A stretch of 5,841 bases of DNA, taken from NCBI GenBank assembly GCA_946481265.1, contig CAMLNE010000272.1, positions 1 to 5,841 of the forward strand. Reading direction: 5' to 3'. The stretch's first letter is position 1. The number at the start of each line of letters is the position of its first letter. Under the pieces are notes generated by a model that saw only the letters and a program-made list of their open reading frames with translations, was not told where the DNA came from and ran no database searches. Below, one piece after another: positions 1 to 5,545 of the stretch. Source of the stretch: an uncultured Panacagrimonas sp. GTDB lineage: Bacteria > Pseudomonadota > Gammaproteobacteria > Nevskiales > Nevskiaceae. The translations under genes and the position numbers were made by a program.

Positions 1-57
1 CACGTCCTCGACGCACGGCCATCGCTCGATCCCCCTGTGAGAAATGCGGGCTAGCCG

Positions 58-72
58 CGGCGCGCAGCGCCG
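58..72. repeat. Short GC hairpin (6-bp arms)
   Basis: Perfect arms CGGCGC (58-63) and GCGCCG (67-72) flank a 3-base loop. It lies 16 bases beyond the larger hairpin at 89-127 on the rdgC-distal side. No T-run follows it on the minus strand, so it is not a classical intrinsic terminator. Short perfect arms are common by chance in DNA this GC-rich. Confidence 0.35.
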
Positions 73-88
73 TACCGCATCGAGGTCG

Positions 89-127
89 GCCCGGTGCGAG
101 GCGCGCTGCGCGCGCGGCGCACCGGGC
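89..127. repeat. Large two-part hairpin just after rdgC
   Basis: The outer arms are GCCCGGTGCG (89-98) and CGCACCGGGC (118-127), ten perfect pairs. After a small internal loop (AG opposite GG), an inner stem of six pairs forms between 101-106 and 110-115, closed by the loop TGC. The structure starts 10 bases beyond the rdgC stop codon on the minus strand. No U-tract follows in that direction, so it may stabilise the mRNA 3' end, assist factor-dependent termination, or be a copy of a dispersed palindromic element. The structure is directly visible; its role is inference. Confidence 0.65.
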
Positions 128-137
128 GGCCGCATGG

Positions 138-1046
138 CTAGGTCGCGGCCTTCGCTTCACCGCCGAGCGCCTCGAGCAGGTCGGCGAGCAGCTTGCCCAG
201 CTCGCCGGTCATCAAGGTGAAGTCCGCATCGAAGCGTTCGTCGGCATTGCCCTGCGGCTCGTTCTCGGCGCGGTCCTGCTCGATGGTCTCGAAGCGCACG
301 CGACGCAGCACGCCGGGGTCGGCGAGCACAAAGCGCATGCGATCGTTCCAGGTGAGCCCGAGGCGCGTGACGGACTTCCCGTCCTTGACGTGGCGGCGCA
401 CGTCGTCTCCCTCCAGGCCGTGGCGCGCGAAGCGCACGGCGGCCGGATCGTCGCCGCCACTCTTCATCTCGCAGTCCTGGTCGAGCGAGAAGTGTCCCGG
501 GCAATCGCCAGCGGCGAGCCAGGCCGTCATGCAGCTCATCGTCGACTGCGCGGTGTCGAGGGGATAGAAGGGACATTCGCCGAGCGTGTCGCGCAACAGC
601 GTGATCACCTCGTCGCCACGCTTGGCGCTGGATGAATCGACGATCAGCCAGCCGGCCTGCGCGTCGATCCATACGCGGGTGGCGCGCCGCCGCGCGAAGG
701 CCTTGGGCAGCAGTTCCGAGGTGATCTGCTCGCGGATCTCGCGCATCTGCTTCTTGCCGGGCTTGAAACCCATGCGCGCCTCGATCTGCTCCGCCTTGGC
801 CTTGGCCGCGTCCTTCACCACCGAGGTCGGCAGCAGCTTGGTCTCGGTACCCAGCGCGAACAGGAGCTGGTGACCCTGGCCATAGACGAGCTGGCCGTCA
901 TCGCGCGGGGACACCCAACCCTGGCTCTGCATCGCCAGCCCCGTGCAGGGCTGCAGGGTGCGGGTGGCGAGCTGCTGTTCGAAGCTGCCGGGCGACATCG
1001 ACCAGGAACCCTCCAGTCGATACGGCAGAAGGTTGCGGAACCACAT
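138..1046 (-). CDS. rdgC: Recombination-associated protein RdgC
   Basis: RdgC is a nucleoid-associated protein that in E. coli forms a ring-shaped dimer around double-stranded DNA and restrains RecA-promoted strand exchange. The 302-residue product matches the E. coli protein (303 residues, recalled) along its whole length. It starts MWFRNLLPYRL like E. coli MLWFKNL. It keeps LLPKAF at 113-118 (in E. coli, F120 closes the equivalent LLPRAF and lies in the ring interface), WIDAQAGWLIVDSSSAK at 126-142, RFDADFTLMTGEL at 271-283 and the LEALGGEA tail at 291-298. The ATG at 1046 is chosen over the in-frame GTG at 1055 because homologues begin at MWF and because AGGCGG lies 8 bases before the ATG but abuts the GTG. 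It is followed by a large hairpin and preceded by a TATCAT promoter element, so it is probably its own transcription unit. Identity is secure from family knowledge; activity is inferred. Confidence 0.96.
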   Translation of the reverse strand: MWFRNLLPYRLEGSWSMSPGSFEQQLATRTLQPCTGLAMQSQGWVSPRDDGQLVYGQGHQLLFALGTETKLLPTSVVKDAAKAKAEQIEARMGFKPGKKQMREIREQITSELLPKAFARRRATRVWIDAQAGWLIVDSSSAKRGDEVITLLRDTLGECPFYPLDTAQSTMSCMTAWLAAGDCPGHFSLDQDCEMKSGGDDPAAVRFARHGLEGDDVRRHVKDGKSVTRLGLTWNDRMRFVLADPGVLRRVRFETIEQDRAENEPQGNADERFDADFTLMTGELGKLLADLLEALGGEAKAAT

Positions 1047-1054
1047 GCGGCACA

Positions 1055-1060
1055 CCGCCT
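1055..1060 (-). promoter_or_regulatory. Ribosome binding site of rdgC
   Basis: AGGCGG on the minus strand sits 8 bases before the ATG at 1046. It overlaps the alternative GTG at 1055, which rules that codon out as a well-placed start. The match to the Shine-Dalgarno consensus is only moderate. Confidence 0.55.
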
Positions 1061-1080
1061 GAAGATCAAAAAGGGCGGCG

Positions 1081-1086
1081 ATGATA
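1081..1086 (-). promoter_or_regulatory. Probable -10 element of the rdgC promoter
   Basis: TATCAT on the minus strand matches the TATAAT consensus at five of six positions and lies 34 bases before the rdgC ATG. It predicts a short leader of roughly 25-30 bases that includes the ribosome binding site. No good -35 hexamer sits 16-18 bases upstream (the sequence there is C-rich), so the promoter may need an activator. It implies that rdgC is transcribed separately from the upstream CoA-transferase gene. Confidence 0.45.
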
Positions 1087-1171
1087 GCCGCGGCCGGAGA
1101 TCAGGGGGTCGCCTGCGGGCGCGGCGGTACCCCGGCGGCGACGCGCACGCACATCCTGCGGCCGCCACCTT

Positions 1172-1181
1172 CGGACGTCCG
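1172..1181. repeat. Perfect 10-bp palindrome between the CoA-transferase and rdgC genes
   Basis: CGGACGTCCG is its own reverse complement. It lies 24 bases beyond the stop codon of the acetyl-CoA hydrolase/transferase gene. No loop and no T-run are present, so it is not a terminator. It could be a protein site or a chance palindrome. Confidence 0.3.
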
Positions 1182-1204
1182 CTGCGCCGCGCACAGAGCC
1201 CGGA

Positions 1205-3388
1205 TCAGCGTTCCGCGGCGGCCTGCAGCGCCTCGACCAGCAAGGCGCGGCTGACCTTCTGCTGCAGGTCGGCCGGATGCTCGAGGTCGAGCCGACGCAG
1301 GTCCTCAAGGAAGGCCGCGGGCGGCGTCGGCGCGAACAGTCCCTTGAGGGCCAGGCGCCATCGGGGCGTCCTGGCCACCGCCGCCTTCACCGCGGTCAGG
1401 GCCCGGGCCAGGCGACGTTCCTGCTCGGTGAAGTCGCTGCCGAACGGGTATTCGGGCAGCTGCCCGCGTCGCGTCGCCTCGTGCAGCCGCTCCGCCAGTG
1501 CCTCGGGCGTGTTGTGGCGGAAGGCATCCGCGATGCGATAGCCGGGCTCGATGCGGCCGCTGGCCTGCAGCTGCGCCAGCAGCGCCGGCTGGAAACGCGA
1601 ATCGGCGATGTGGAGCAGGCGCTTGGCGACCTCGCCGTCGGACTGCGCACGCAGGTCGGCGATGCCGTACTCGGTGATGACGATGTCGCGCAGATGCCGC
1701 GGGATGGTGCAGTGCGCGTAGGCAGCGAGCAGGTTACTGCTCGCCGCGCCGCCTTCCGGCGTGCGCGTGGCGCGCAGCAGCAGGATCGCGCGACCGGTGT
1801 GCAGCTGGTGTGCCTGGGAGACGAAGTCGTACTGGCCGCCCACGCCGGAGACCACGCGCCCGTCGGCCAGCCCGTCGGACACCACGGCGCCGTTGAGCGT
1901 GACCATCATGGCGGTGTTGATGAAGCGCGCATGGATGCGCTGCTCGCGGTACAGGCCAGGATCGAGATCGAGCTGGTTGACCTTGTTCACGCCGGTCATG
2001 CAGATCGTGTCGCGCTGCTCCTGCGACATCGCGCGCAGGCCCTCGTAGAAATCGCGCGGGCCCAGGAAGAAGCCGCCATGCAGCACGACGCCGCGCCGCA
2101 GGCACCGGCCCAGCGCCTTCTGCGCCATCGCCGCGCGCGCCTGCGGGTCCGCCACGTTGGCAGGTGCCCGGCTGCCATCGGCGAACAGCAGCTGGCCCCT
2201 GTCGTAGCGCACGTCGTCACGGAACAGGCCGTGATGCTGGAGCACGGCGAAGTCCTGCCCGCGCAGCGCGCGCACGCCCAGGCGCTCGAAGCCGTCGAGC
2301 ACCGTCGGCTCGAGATGCTCCGGATCGCAGGCGCCCTCGTTGACGAGCTGCTGCAACGCCTGGAAATCGTAGACGCGACGCTTCAGGACGCCGGCACGCA
2401 TGAGCCGCCAGAACCCGTCGGTGAACATCTCGGTGGCGCCGTACAGGCCGGCCTGGAAAGGCGCGACGCCGCCGCAGTCGTCGATCGTCGCGCCGTAGCG
2501 CTGCGGTGCACCCAGCGCGTCAAGCGCGTCGCGATAGTCCGGGTTGTGCAGGTGGCGCAGCTGCAGCGCGTGCACCACGGCGTCGCCGAGGCTGCCGATA
2601 CCGATCTGCAGGGTGCCGCCATCGCGCACCAGTGCCGAGGCGTAGAGGCCGATAGCATGATCGGGCGCGGCCACCGGCGTCTTGGGCGTCGGGAACAACG
2701 CGGAGTAGCCGCGCGCATCGTCCAGCACCAGGTCGAAGGTCTCGGCTGCGACCTCCGCGTCCAGCGCCATGTAGGGAAGGTGCGGGTTCACCGCGGCGAC
2801 CACCGCGATGCGCCGCTCGCCCCGCGCCTGCGCCTCGCGCATCAGCGCCACGAGCTCGGGTCCTGTGTCCGGGTTGCAGCTCAGGCTGTAGCGCGGCCCG
2901 GCGGTGGTCTGGCGCTGGGCGACCGCCTGCATCACCACGTTGCAACCCTGCGCGAACACGTCGCGCGCGGCGAAGGTGTAGTTGGTGGAGATGTAGTCGC
3001 GCTGTGCCTGGGCGTTGGCCAGCCGGCTGCCGGGACGCAGGAAGAATTCCATCACGCGCACATTCGCGGGCAGGCGGCCGGCGCCGGCATCCCTTGCATA
3101 GTCCAGTTCCGCCACGCCGGCGAACACGCGCTCGAGGAAGGGACCCAGGAAGGCGGCCTCGAGCGAAGAACCGGGCACCGGCTTCTCCAGCGTCAGCGCG
3201 GTCAGCAGCGTGAGCCGGATCGAGGGATCGGCCTTGGCCCTCGCATAGAGCGCGTTGACCAGCTGCACCGGCTTGCCCAATCCCAGCGGCAGGCCGACGC
3301 GCAGATCCGGCCCGACCCGCGCGAGGATCTCGTCGATGCAGGCCTCGACGTCAGCAAGGATTCGCACGGCGGGTGGCAGGTCGGTCAT
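1205..3388 (-). CDS. Acetyl-CoA hydrolase/CoA-transferase family protein, long form
   Basis: This is a member of the acetyl-CoA hydrolase/4-hydroxybutyrate CoA-transferase family (COG0427 type). Such cytosolic enzymes move CoA between carboxylic acids or hydrolyse acyl-CoA through a glutamyl-CoA intermediate. Family signatures appear in order in the 727-residue product: GLPLGLGKP at 32-40, LQIGIGSLGDAV at 260-271, LYGATEMFTDG at 315-325 with E320 the likely catalytic glutamate, VVSGVGGQYDFV at 512-523, and ITEYGIADLRAQS at 571-583. About 90 residues (341-430) have no place in the usual ~430-500 residue enzymes, and an Arg/Ala-rich helical tail follows about residue 640. The reading frame stays open upstream to 3655 over the divergent gene, but that part is low-complexity. 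The start is set at MTDLPPAVRI (ATG 3388); ATG 3403 is the alternative. Neither has a good Shine-Dalgarno. The exact substrate cannot be read from sequence; acetate/succinate exchange is one possibility. Confidence 0.88.
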   Translation of the reverse strand: MTDLPPAVRILADVEACIDEILARVGPDLRVGLPLGLGKPVQLVNALYARAKADPSIRLTLLTALTLEKPVPGSSLEAAFLGPFLERVFAGVAELDYARDAGAGRLPANVRVMEFFLRPGSRLANAQAQRDYISTNYTFAARDVFAQGCNVVMQAVAQRQTTAGPRYSLSCNPDTGPELVALMREAQARGERRIAVVAAVNPHLPYMALDAEVAAETFDLVLDDARGYSALFPTPKTPVAAPDHAIGLYASALVRDGGTLQIGIGSLGDAVVHALQLRHLHNPDYRDALDALGAPQRYGATIDDCGGVAPFQAGLYGATEMFTDGFWRLMRAGVLKRRVYDFQALQQLVNEGACDPEHLEPTVLDGFERLGVRALRGQDFAVLQHHGLFRDDVRYDRGQLLFADGSRAPANVADPQARAAMAQKALGRCLRRGVVLHGGFFLGPRDFYEGLRAMSQEQRDTICMTGVNKVNQLDLDPGLYREQRIHARFINTAMMVTLNGAVVSDGLADGRVVSGVGGQYDFVSQAHQLHTGRAILLLRATRTPEGGAASSNLLAAYAHCTIPRHLRDIVITEYGIADLRAQSDGEVAKRLLHIADSRFQPALLAQLQASGRIEPGYRIADAFRHNTPEALAERLHEATRRGQLPEYPFGSDFTEQERRLARALTAVKAAVARTPRWRLALKGLFAPTPPAAFLEDLRRLDLEHPADLQQKVSRALLVEALQAAAER

Positions 3389-3401
3389 GACGGAAGCCCG
3401 C

Positions 3402-3407
3402 ATTCTG
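3402..3407 (-). promoter_or_regulatory. Possible -10 element of the CoA-transferase gene
   Basis: CAGAAT on the minus strand (four of six to TATAAT) ends 13 bases before the ATG at 3388. If real, transcription would begin only about 5-7 bases before the start codon, giving an almost leaderless mRNA. That agrees with the missing Shine-Dalgarno. The -35 region 17 bases upstream is poor. It also overlaps the alternative ATG at 3403, which would then not be used. Confidence 0.3.
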
Positions 3408-3457
3408 CCGATGCGACGCGACCCGCGCAGGGGACGGGCGCCGGCCACGGGCCTGGG

Positions 3458-3463
3458 TAGACT
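3458..3463 (+). promoter_or_regulatory. Possible -10 element for the glycosyltransferase gene
   Basis: TAGACT matches TATAAT at four of six positions and stands out in an otherwise G/C-dominated divergent region. It would give a leader of about 65 bases containing a T6 run (3479-3484) and the ribosome binding site. No convincing -35 hexamer is visible 16-18 bases upstream. Confidence 0.3.
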
Positions 3464-3515
3464 GCGGTGCCGGATCCCTTTTTTCGTGGCGCCTGCAGCC
3501 AGACGCGTCCGGATC

Positions 3516-3525
3516 CTACGCGTAG
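3516..3525. repeat. 10-bp palindrome abutting the glycosyltransferase ribosome binding site
   Basis: CTACGCGTAG is a perfect palindrome ending directly before AGGAG (3526-3530). Its position would let a bound protein affect expression, but a single 10-bp palindrome can easily arise by chance. Confidence 0.25.
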
Positions 3526-3530
3526 AGGAG
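3526..3530 (+). promoter_or_regulatory. Ribosome binding site deciding the TTG start
   Basis: AGGAG, inside the longer purine run GAGGAGGG (3525-3532), lies 6 bases before TTG at 3537. This spacing, together with the family start of the protein (DEKISVLVPTYRR), selects the TTG. An overlapping GTG at 3532 begins a different frame that encodes nothing recognisable. Confidence 0.7.
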
Positions 3531-3536
3531 GGTGAG

Positions 3537-4487
3537 TTGGACGAGAAGATCAGCGTCCTGGTGCCGACATATCGCCGCAACCTGCAGCTCGGTGCGCTGC
3601 TCGAGGATCTCGCGCGGCAGACCCGCCTGCCGGACGAGGTGGTGGTGGTGGACAACGACGCGGCCGGTGGTGCCGCCGGGATCGTGCGCGGGTTCGCGGC
3701 GCGTGCGCCGTTCGCGGTCCGCTACGACATCCAGCCTGAAAAGAACATCTCGTTGACGCGCAACCGCGCCGTCGAGCTGGCGGGTGGCAGCTGGATGGCG
3801 ATGCTCGATGACGACGAACGGGTCGGCCCCGACTGGCTCGCCCTGATGATGGATTGCGCCCGCGAGCACGCGGCGGATGGCGTGCTCGGGCCCCTGGTCT
3901 GCCGGCCACCGGCCGACGCGCCGGCATGGATCCACAGGGGTCGCGTCTATGCACTGCCGCGTGCCCAGACCGGCAGCATCGTCGCGCTCAATCGCATGTG
4001 GGTGCACAACTGCGTGCTGCGCGCCGGGCATGTCCGGCGACAGTCGCCTGCCTTCGATCCGGCGCTCGGCATCTCGGGCGGCGAGGACGGCGACTTCATG
4101 ACGCGCCTGGCCGCGGACGGGGCAAGGCTGATCTGGTGCGACGAGGCGGTCGCGACCGAGCCCGTGTCTGCGGAGCGCCTCAACCTGAAGTGGGTGCTGC
4201 TGCGCGCCTATGCCGGCGGACAGGGTCACGCCTCGTGCTGGCGTCGCGGCCGTTACGGGGCGCTCGGCTGGCATGCGTGGCCGGTGTACATCGGCGGCGC
4301 GCTCGCCAAGTGCCTGCTGGCGGCGGTCCTGAGCCTGCTGACGCTGCCGCTGGGTTTCCACCACGCGGTCAACTGGGCGCGCCGATCGGCGGCGAACGCC
4401 GGCAAGCTGTCCGCCTTGTCGGGCAGGCGCTACCTGGCCTATGCCGCGGCGCCGGGCGGATCGCCGTCGGCCGGATCGCCGCGTTGA
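3537..4487 (+). CDS. Glycosyltransferase family 2 protein (ExoM-like)
   Basis: This is an inverting GT-A fold glycosyltransferase, expected to move a sugar from a nucleotide-sugar to a glycan or lipid-linked acceptor on the cytoplasmic face of the membrane. The 316-residue product starts with the nucleotide-binding strand ISVLVPTYRR (5-14) and EVVVVDND (34-41). NISLTRNRAVELA (70-82) leads to the metal-binding DDDE motif at 91-94. GGEDGDFMTRL (181-191) carries the acidic pair expected near the catalytic base, followed by IWCDEAVATEPV (199-210). This order resembles the succinoglycan glucosyltransferase ExoM. Residues about 248-275 form a hydrophobic segment suggesting membrane attachment. The open frame extends upstream to 3255, but that part opposes the divergent gene and is not family-like; the TTG at 3537 has the only good ribosome binding site. 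No polysaccharide cluster surrounds it, so donor, acceptor and product are unknown. Confidence 0.9.
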   Translation: MDEKISVLVPTYRRNLQLGALLEDLARQTRLPDEVVVVDNDAAGGAAGIVRGFAARAPFAVRYDIQPEKNISLTRNRAVELAGGSWMAMLDDDERVGPDWLALMMDCAREHAADGVLGPLVCRPPADAPAWIHRGRVYALPRAQTGSIVALNRMWVHNCVLRAGHVRRQSPAFDPALGISGGEDGDFMTRLAADGARLIWCDEAVATEPVSAERLNLKWVLLRAYAGGQGHASCWRRGRYGALGWHAWPVYIGGALAKCLLAAVLSLLTLPLGFHHAVNWARRSAANAGKLSALSGRRYLAYAAAPGGSPSAGSPR

Positions 4488-4505
4488 GACAGCCTTCAGG
4501 GACGG

Positions 4506-4538
4506 ACCCGGCCAGCTGTTGCCGGCCGTGGGGTTTTT
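4506..4538 (+). terminator. Probable terminator of the glycosyltransferase gene
   Basis: About 20 bases after the stop, ACCC (4506-4509) can pair with GGGT (4531-4534), and GGCC (4510-4513) with GGCC (4524-4527), leaving a 3-base bulge. An alternative 5-bp stem is CCGGC/GCCGG (4508-4512 with 4521-4525). A T5 run (4534-4538) follows. The stem is imperfect, so this is a moderate call, but position and T-run fit an intrinsic terminator. Confidence 0.5.
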
Positions 4539-4539
4539 C

Positions 4540-4558
4540 CCGGATCCGGCCGATCCGG
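4540..4558. repeat. Perfect 7-bp inverted repeat after the T-run
   Basis: CCGGATC (4540-4546) and GATCCGG (4552-4558) flank the loop CGGCC. It directly follows the T5 run of the putative glycosyltransferase terminator. On neither strand is it itself followed by a T-run. It may be a second 3' hairpin limiting read-through, or chance. Confidence 0.4.
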
Positions 4559-4603
4559 TGGATGAACGTGCGCAGCTGCCTTTCCGCGTCGCGACGTCCC
4601 GGG

Positions 4604-4619
4604 CCACGGGGGCCCGTGG
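4604..4619. repeat. Perfect 7-bp dyad in the convergent intergenic region
   Basis: CCACGGG (4604-4610) and CCCGTGG (4613-4619) are separated by GG. The spacing is too tight for an ideal RNA hairpin without opening a pair. It sits between two convergent genes, far from either start, so an operator role is unlikely. Confidence 0.3.
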
Positions 4620-4664
4620 ACCGGCCCTTGTTCCCCGGCCGGACGTGCATCGCCAAGGACCCAT

Positions 4665-4698
4665 AAAAAACCCCCTCCGCCGAGGACCGGGGGAGGGG
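4665..4698 (-). terminator. Rho-independent terminator of the GST gene
   Basis: Read on the minus strand, CCCCTCC (4698-4692) pairs with GGAGGGG (4678-4672) across a 13-base loop, then one G and a run of six T (4670-4665). The stem begins 20 bases beyond the GST stop codon. This has the classical form of an intrinsic terminator and is the clearest one in the window. Confidence 0.85.
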
Positions 4699-4718
4699 TC
4701 GCAAGCTGGACGTGGATC

Positions 4719-5369
4719 TCAGCCCTTCATCTGCACCTGCTCATGCGCGGGATGCAGGCTGGCCTTGGCGCTGGGGCGCGCGTCCATGCGCTGGAACCAG
4801 GCATTGAGGTTCTTCAGCTCGGGGTCGAGCGGCTGGCCGACGCCGGCGGCGAAGTCCACGCAGCAGTACAGGATCAGGTCGACCAGGCGCAGCTGGTTGC
4901 CGGAGATGAACTCGCGACCGCCGATCAGGCCGTCCAGCCACTTCAGGTTGCGCTTGGCACCGGCCTTCAGGCCCGGGGCCGCTTCGGGGATCACGTGCGT
5001 GCGGTCCTTGAACAGCTCGAAGCCCTCGGCGAAGCGGAAGCCGTTGTACATGTACTCGGTGATGCCGAGTTCCACGCGGCGCTGCCACATGCGCGAGATC
5101 GCCTTCTCCTCGGCGTTGTTGCCGACCAGCGACTTGCCCGGGTTGATTTCGTCCAGGTACTCGCACATCGCCACGGTCTCGCTGATGACGGTGCCGTTGT
5201 CGAGCTCCAGCGCAGGCACCTGGCCGGCCGGATTCTTGTCCGTGTACGGCGGCTTGCGGTTTTCGCCGCCGAGCAGGTCGTGTTCCTGCATCGGGATATT
5301 GATGCCCTTCTCGATCAGGAACATGCGCACCATGCGCGGATTCGGGCCAAACGAGTTCAGCAGCTTCAT
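4719..5369 (-). CDS. Glutathione S-transferase family protein
   Basis: This cytosolic GST-fold protein of 216 residues is of usual length. The N-terminal thioredoxin-like domain (about 1-77) begins MKLLNSFGPNPRMVRMFLIEKG. It carries the glutathione-site segment NPAGQVPALELDNG (46-59), with the conserved cis-proline P52, and ISETVAMCEYLDE (62-74), where E64-T65 replaces the usual Glu-Ser pair that binds the glutamyl end of glutathione. The helical C-terminal domain includes FISGNQLRLVDLILYCC (154-170), equivalent to the structural N-capping region of GSTs. The ATG at 5369 is preceded 7 bases earlier by GAGGAG; the frame continues upstream, but not as family sequence. No canonical catalytic Ser, Tyr or Cys is obvious; S6 is nearest. 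The role could be detoxification, thiol-dependent reduction or isomerisation. The gene has its own terminator and a putative promoter. Confidence 0.93.
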   Translation of the reverse strand: MKLLNSFGPNPRMVRMFLIEKGINIPMQEHDLLGGENRKPPYTDKNPAGQVPALELDNGTVISETVAMCEYLDEINPGKSLVGNNAEEKAISRMWQRRVELGITEYMYNGFRFAEGFELFKDRTHVIPEAAPGLKAGAKRNLKWLDGLIGGREFISGNQLRLVDLILYCCVDFAAGVGQPLDPELKNLNAWFQRMDARPSAKASLHPAHEQVQMKG

Positions 5370-5376
5370 GACGAGT

Positions 5377-5382
5377 CTCCTC
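5377..5382 (-). promoter_or_regulatory. Ribosome binding site of the GST gene
   Basis: GAGGAG on the minus strand, within AAAGAGGAGA, sits 7 bases before ATG 5369. It is strong and fixes the start at MKLLNSFG. Confidence 0.8.
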
Positions 5383-5400
5383 TTTCCACGTGGGGGTATT

Positions 5401-5419
5401 CGGTCCGCACGACGGACCG
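5401..5419. repeat. Perfect 7-bp inverted repeat in the GST leader, possible operator
   Basis: CGGTCCG (5401-5407) and CGGACCG (5413-5419) flank a 5-base centre, CACGA. It lies about 30-50 bases before the GST start codon and just downstream of the putative transcription start. This position suits a repressor site or a leader hairpin. No T-run follows in the minus direction, so it is not a ydfG terminator. Confidence 0.45.
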
Positions 5420-5428
5420 TCGAGGCGG

Positions 5429-5458
5429 AATGTCGATGTTCCCGCGACGGCGCGTCAA
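5429..5458 (-). promoter_or_regulatory. Possible promoter of the GST gene
   Basis: On the minus strand, TTGACG (5458-5453, five of six to the -35 consensus) is followed after 18 bases by GACATT (5434-5429, three of six to the -10). It predicts initiation near 5422 and a leader of about 50 bases that includes the inverted repeat at 5401-5419. The -35 is good and the -10 weak, a pattern sometimes seen with regulated promoters. Confidence 0.35.
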
Positions 5459-5545
5459 GGCGCCATAAGGGATTGCCCTTGCCATCGCCCCTGCGCCTCG
5501 CCGCTTGCCCGCGCCGCAGGTCGCAGGCGGCGGGACGGACCGCCT

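Larger units (their letters stand above)
1..137. other. Non-coding stretch downstream of rdgC
   Basis: No frame on either strand gives a recognisable protein. On the plus strand, frame 1 stops at 52-54 and frame 2 stops near position 39. Frame 3 stays open but reads as low-complexity Arg/Ala-rich sequence typical of GC-rich non-coding frames. The stretch holds two GC-rich hairpins, listed separately, which fits a 3' transcript end for rdgC. A neighbouring gene may begin or end beyond position 1, but nothing here shows it. Confidence 0.5.

Noticed and set aside
1108..1142. GTCGCC/GGCGAC inverted repeat considered as a terminator for the CoA-transferase gene
   Set aside because: The arms are only six bases across a 23-base gap and no T-run follows. 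Such pairs are frequent by chance in this GC-rich gap.
1277..3460. A 2.2-kb open frame on the plus strand running opposite the whole CoA-transferase gene
   Set aside because: Its translation is rich in His, Arg, Gln, Val and Ala with no recognisable motif, as expected from the complement of a GC-rich coding frame. The minus-strand frame has clear family signatures throughout.
3479..3484. T6 run in the divergent region, considered as a terminator
   Set aside because: No plus-strand gene lies upstream in the window and no stable stem precedes it. It more likely belongs to the glycosyltransferase leader or promoter region.
3255..3536. Upstream extension of the glycosyltransferase frame, including ATG codons at 3387 and 3411
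   Set aside because: The added sequence is Arg/Pro-rich and unlike GT2 proteins, while the strong AGGAG before TTG 3537 fits the family N-terminus.
3389..3655. N-terminal extension of the CoA-transferase frame upstream of ATG 3388
   Set aside because: The extra residues are Ser/Arg/Thr-rich, match nothing in the family, and lie opposite the start of the glycosyltransferase gene, whose own frame is convincing.
3516..4664. Long minus-strand open frame opposite the glycosyltransferase
   Set aside because: It is Arg/Gly/Ala/His-rich with no motif. The plus-strand frame carries the DDDE and GGED motifs in the right order.
5467..5480. Small hairpin AAGGG/CCCTT with a 4-base loop, considered as the ydfG terminator
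   Set aside because: It has only five pairs, lies about 65 bases beyond the stop, and has no T-run on the minus side.
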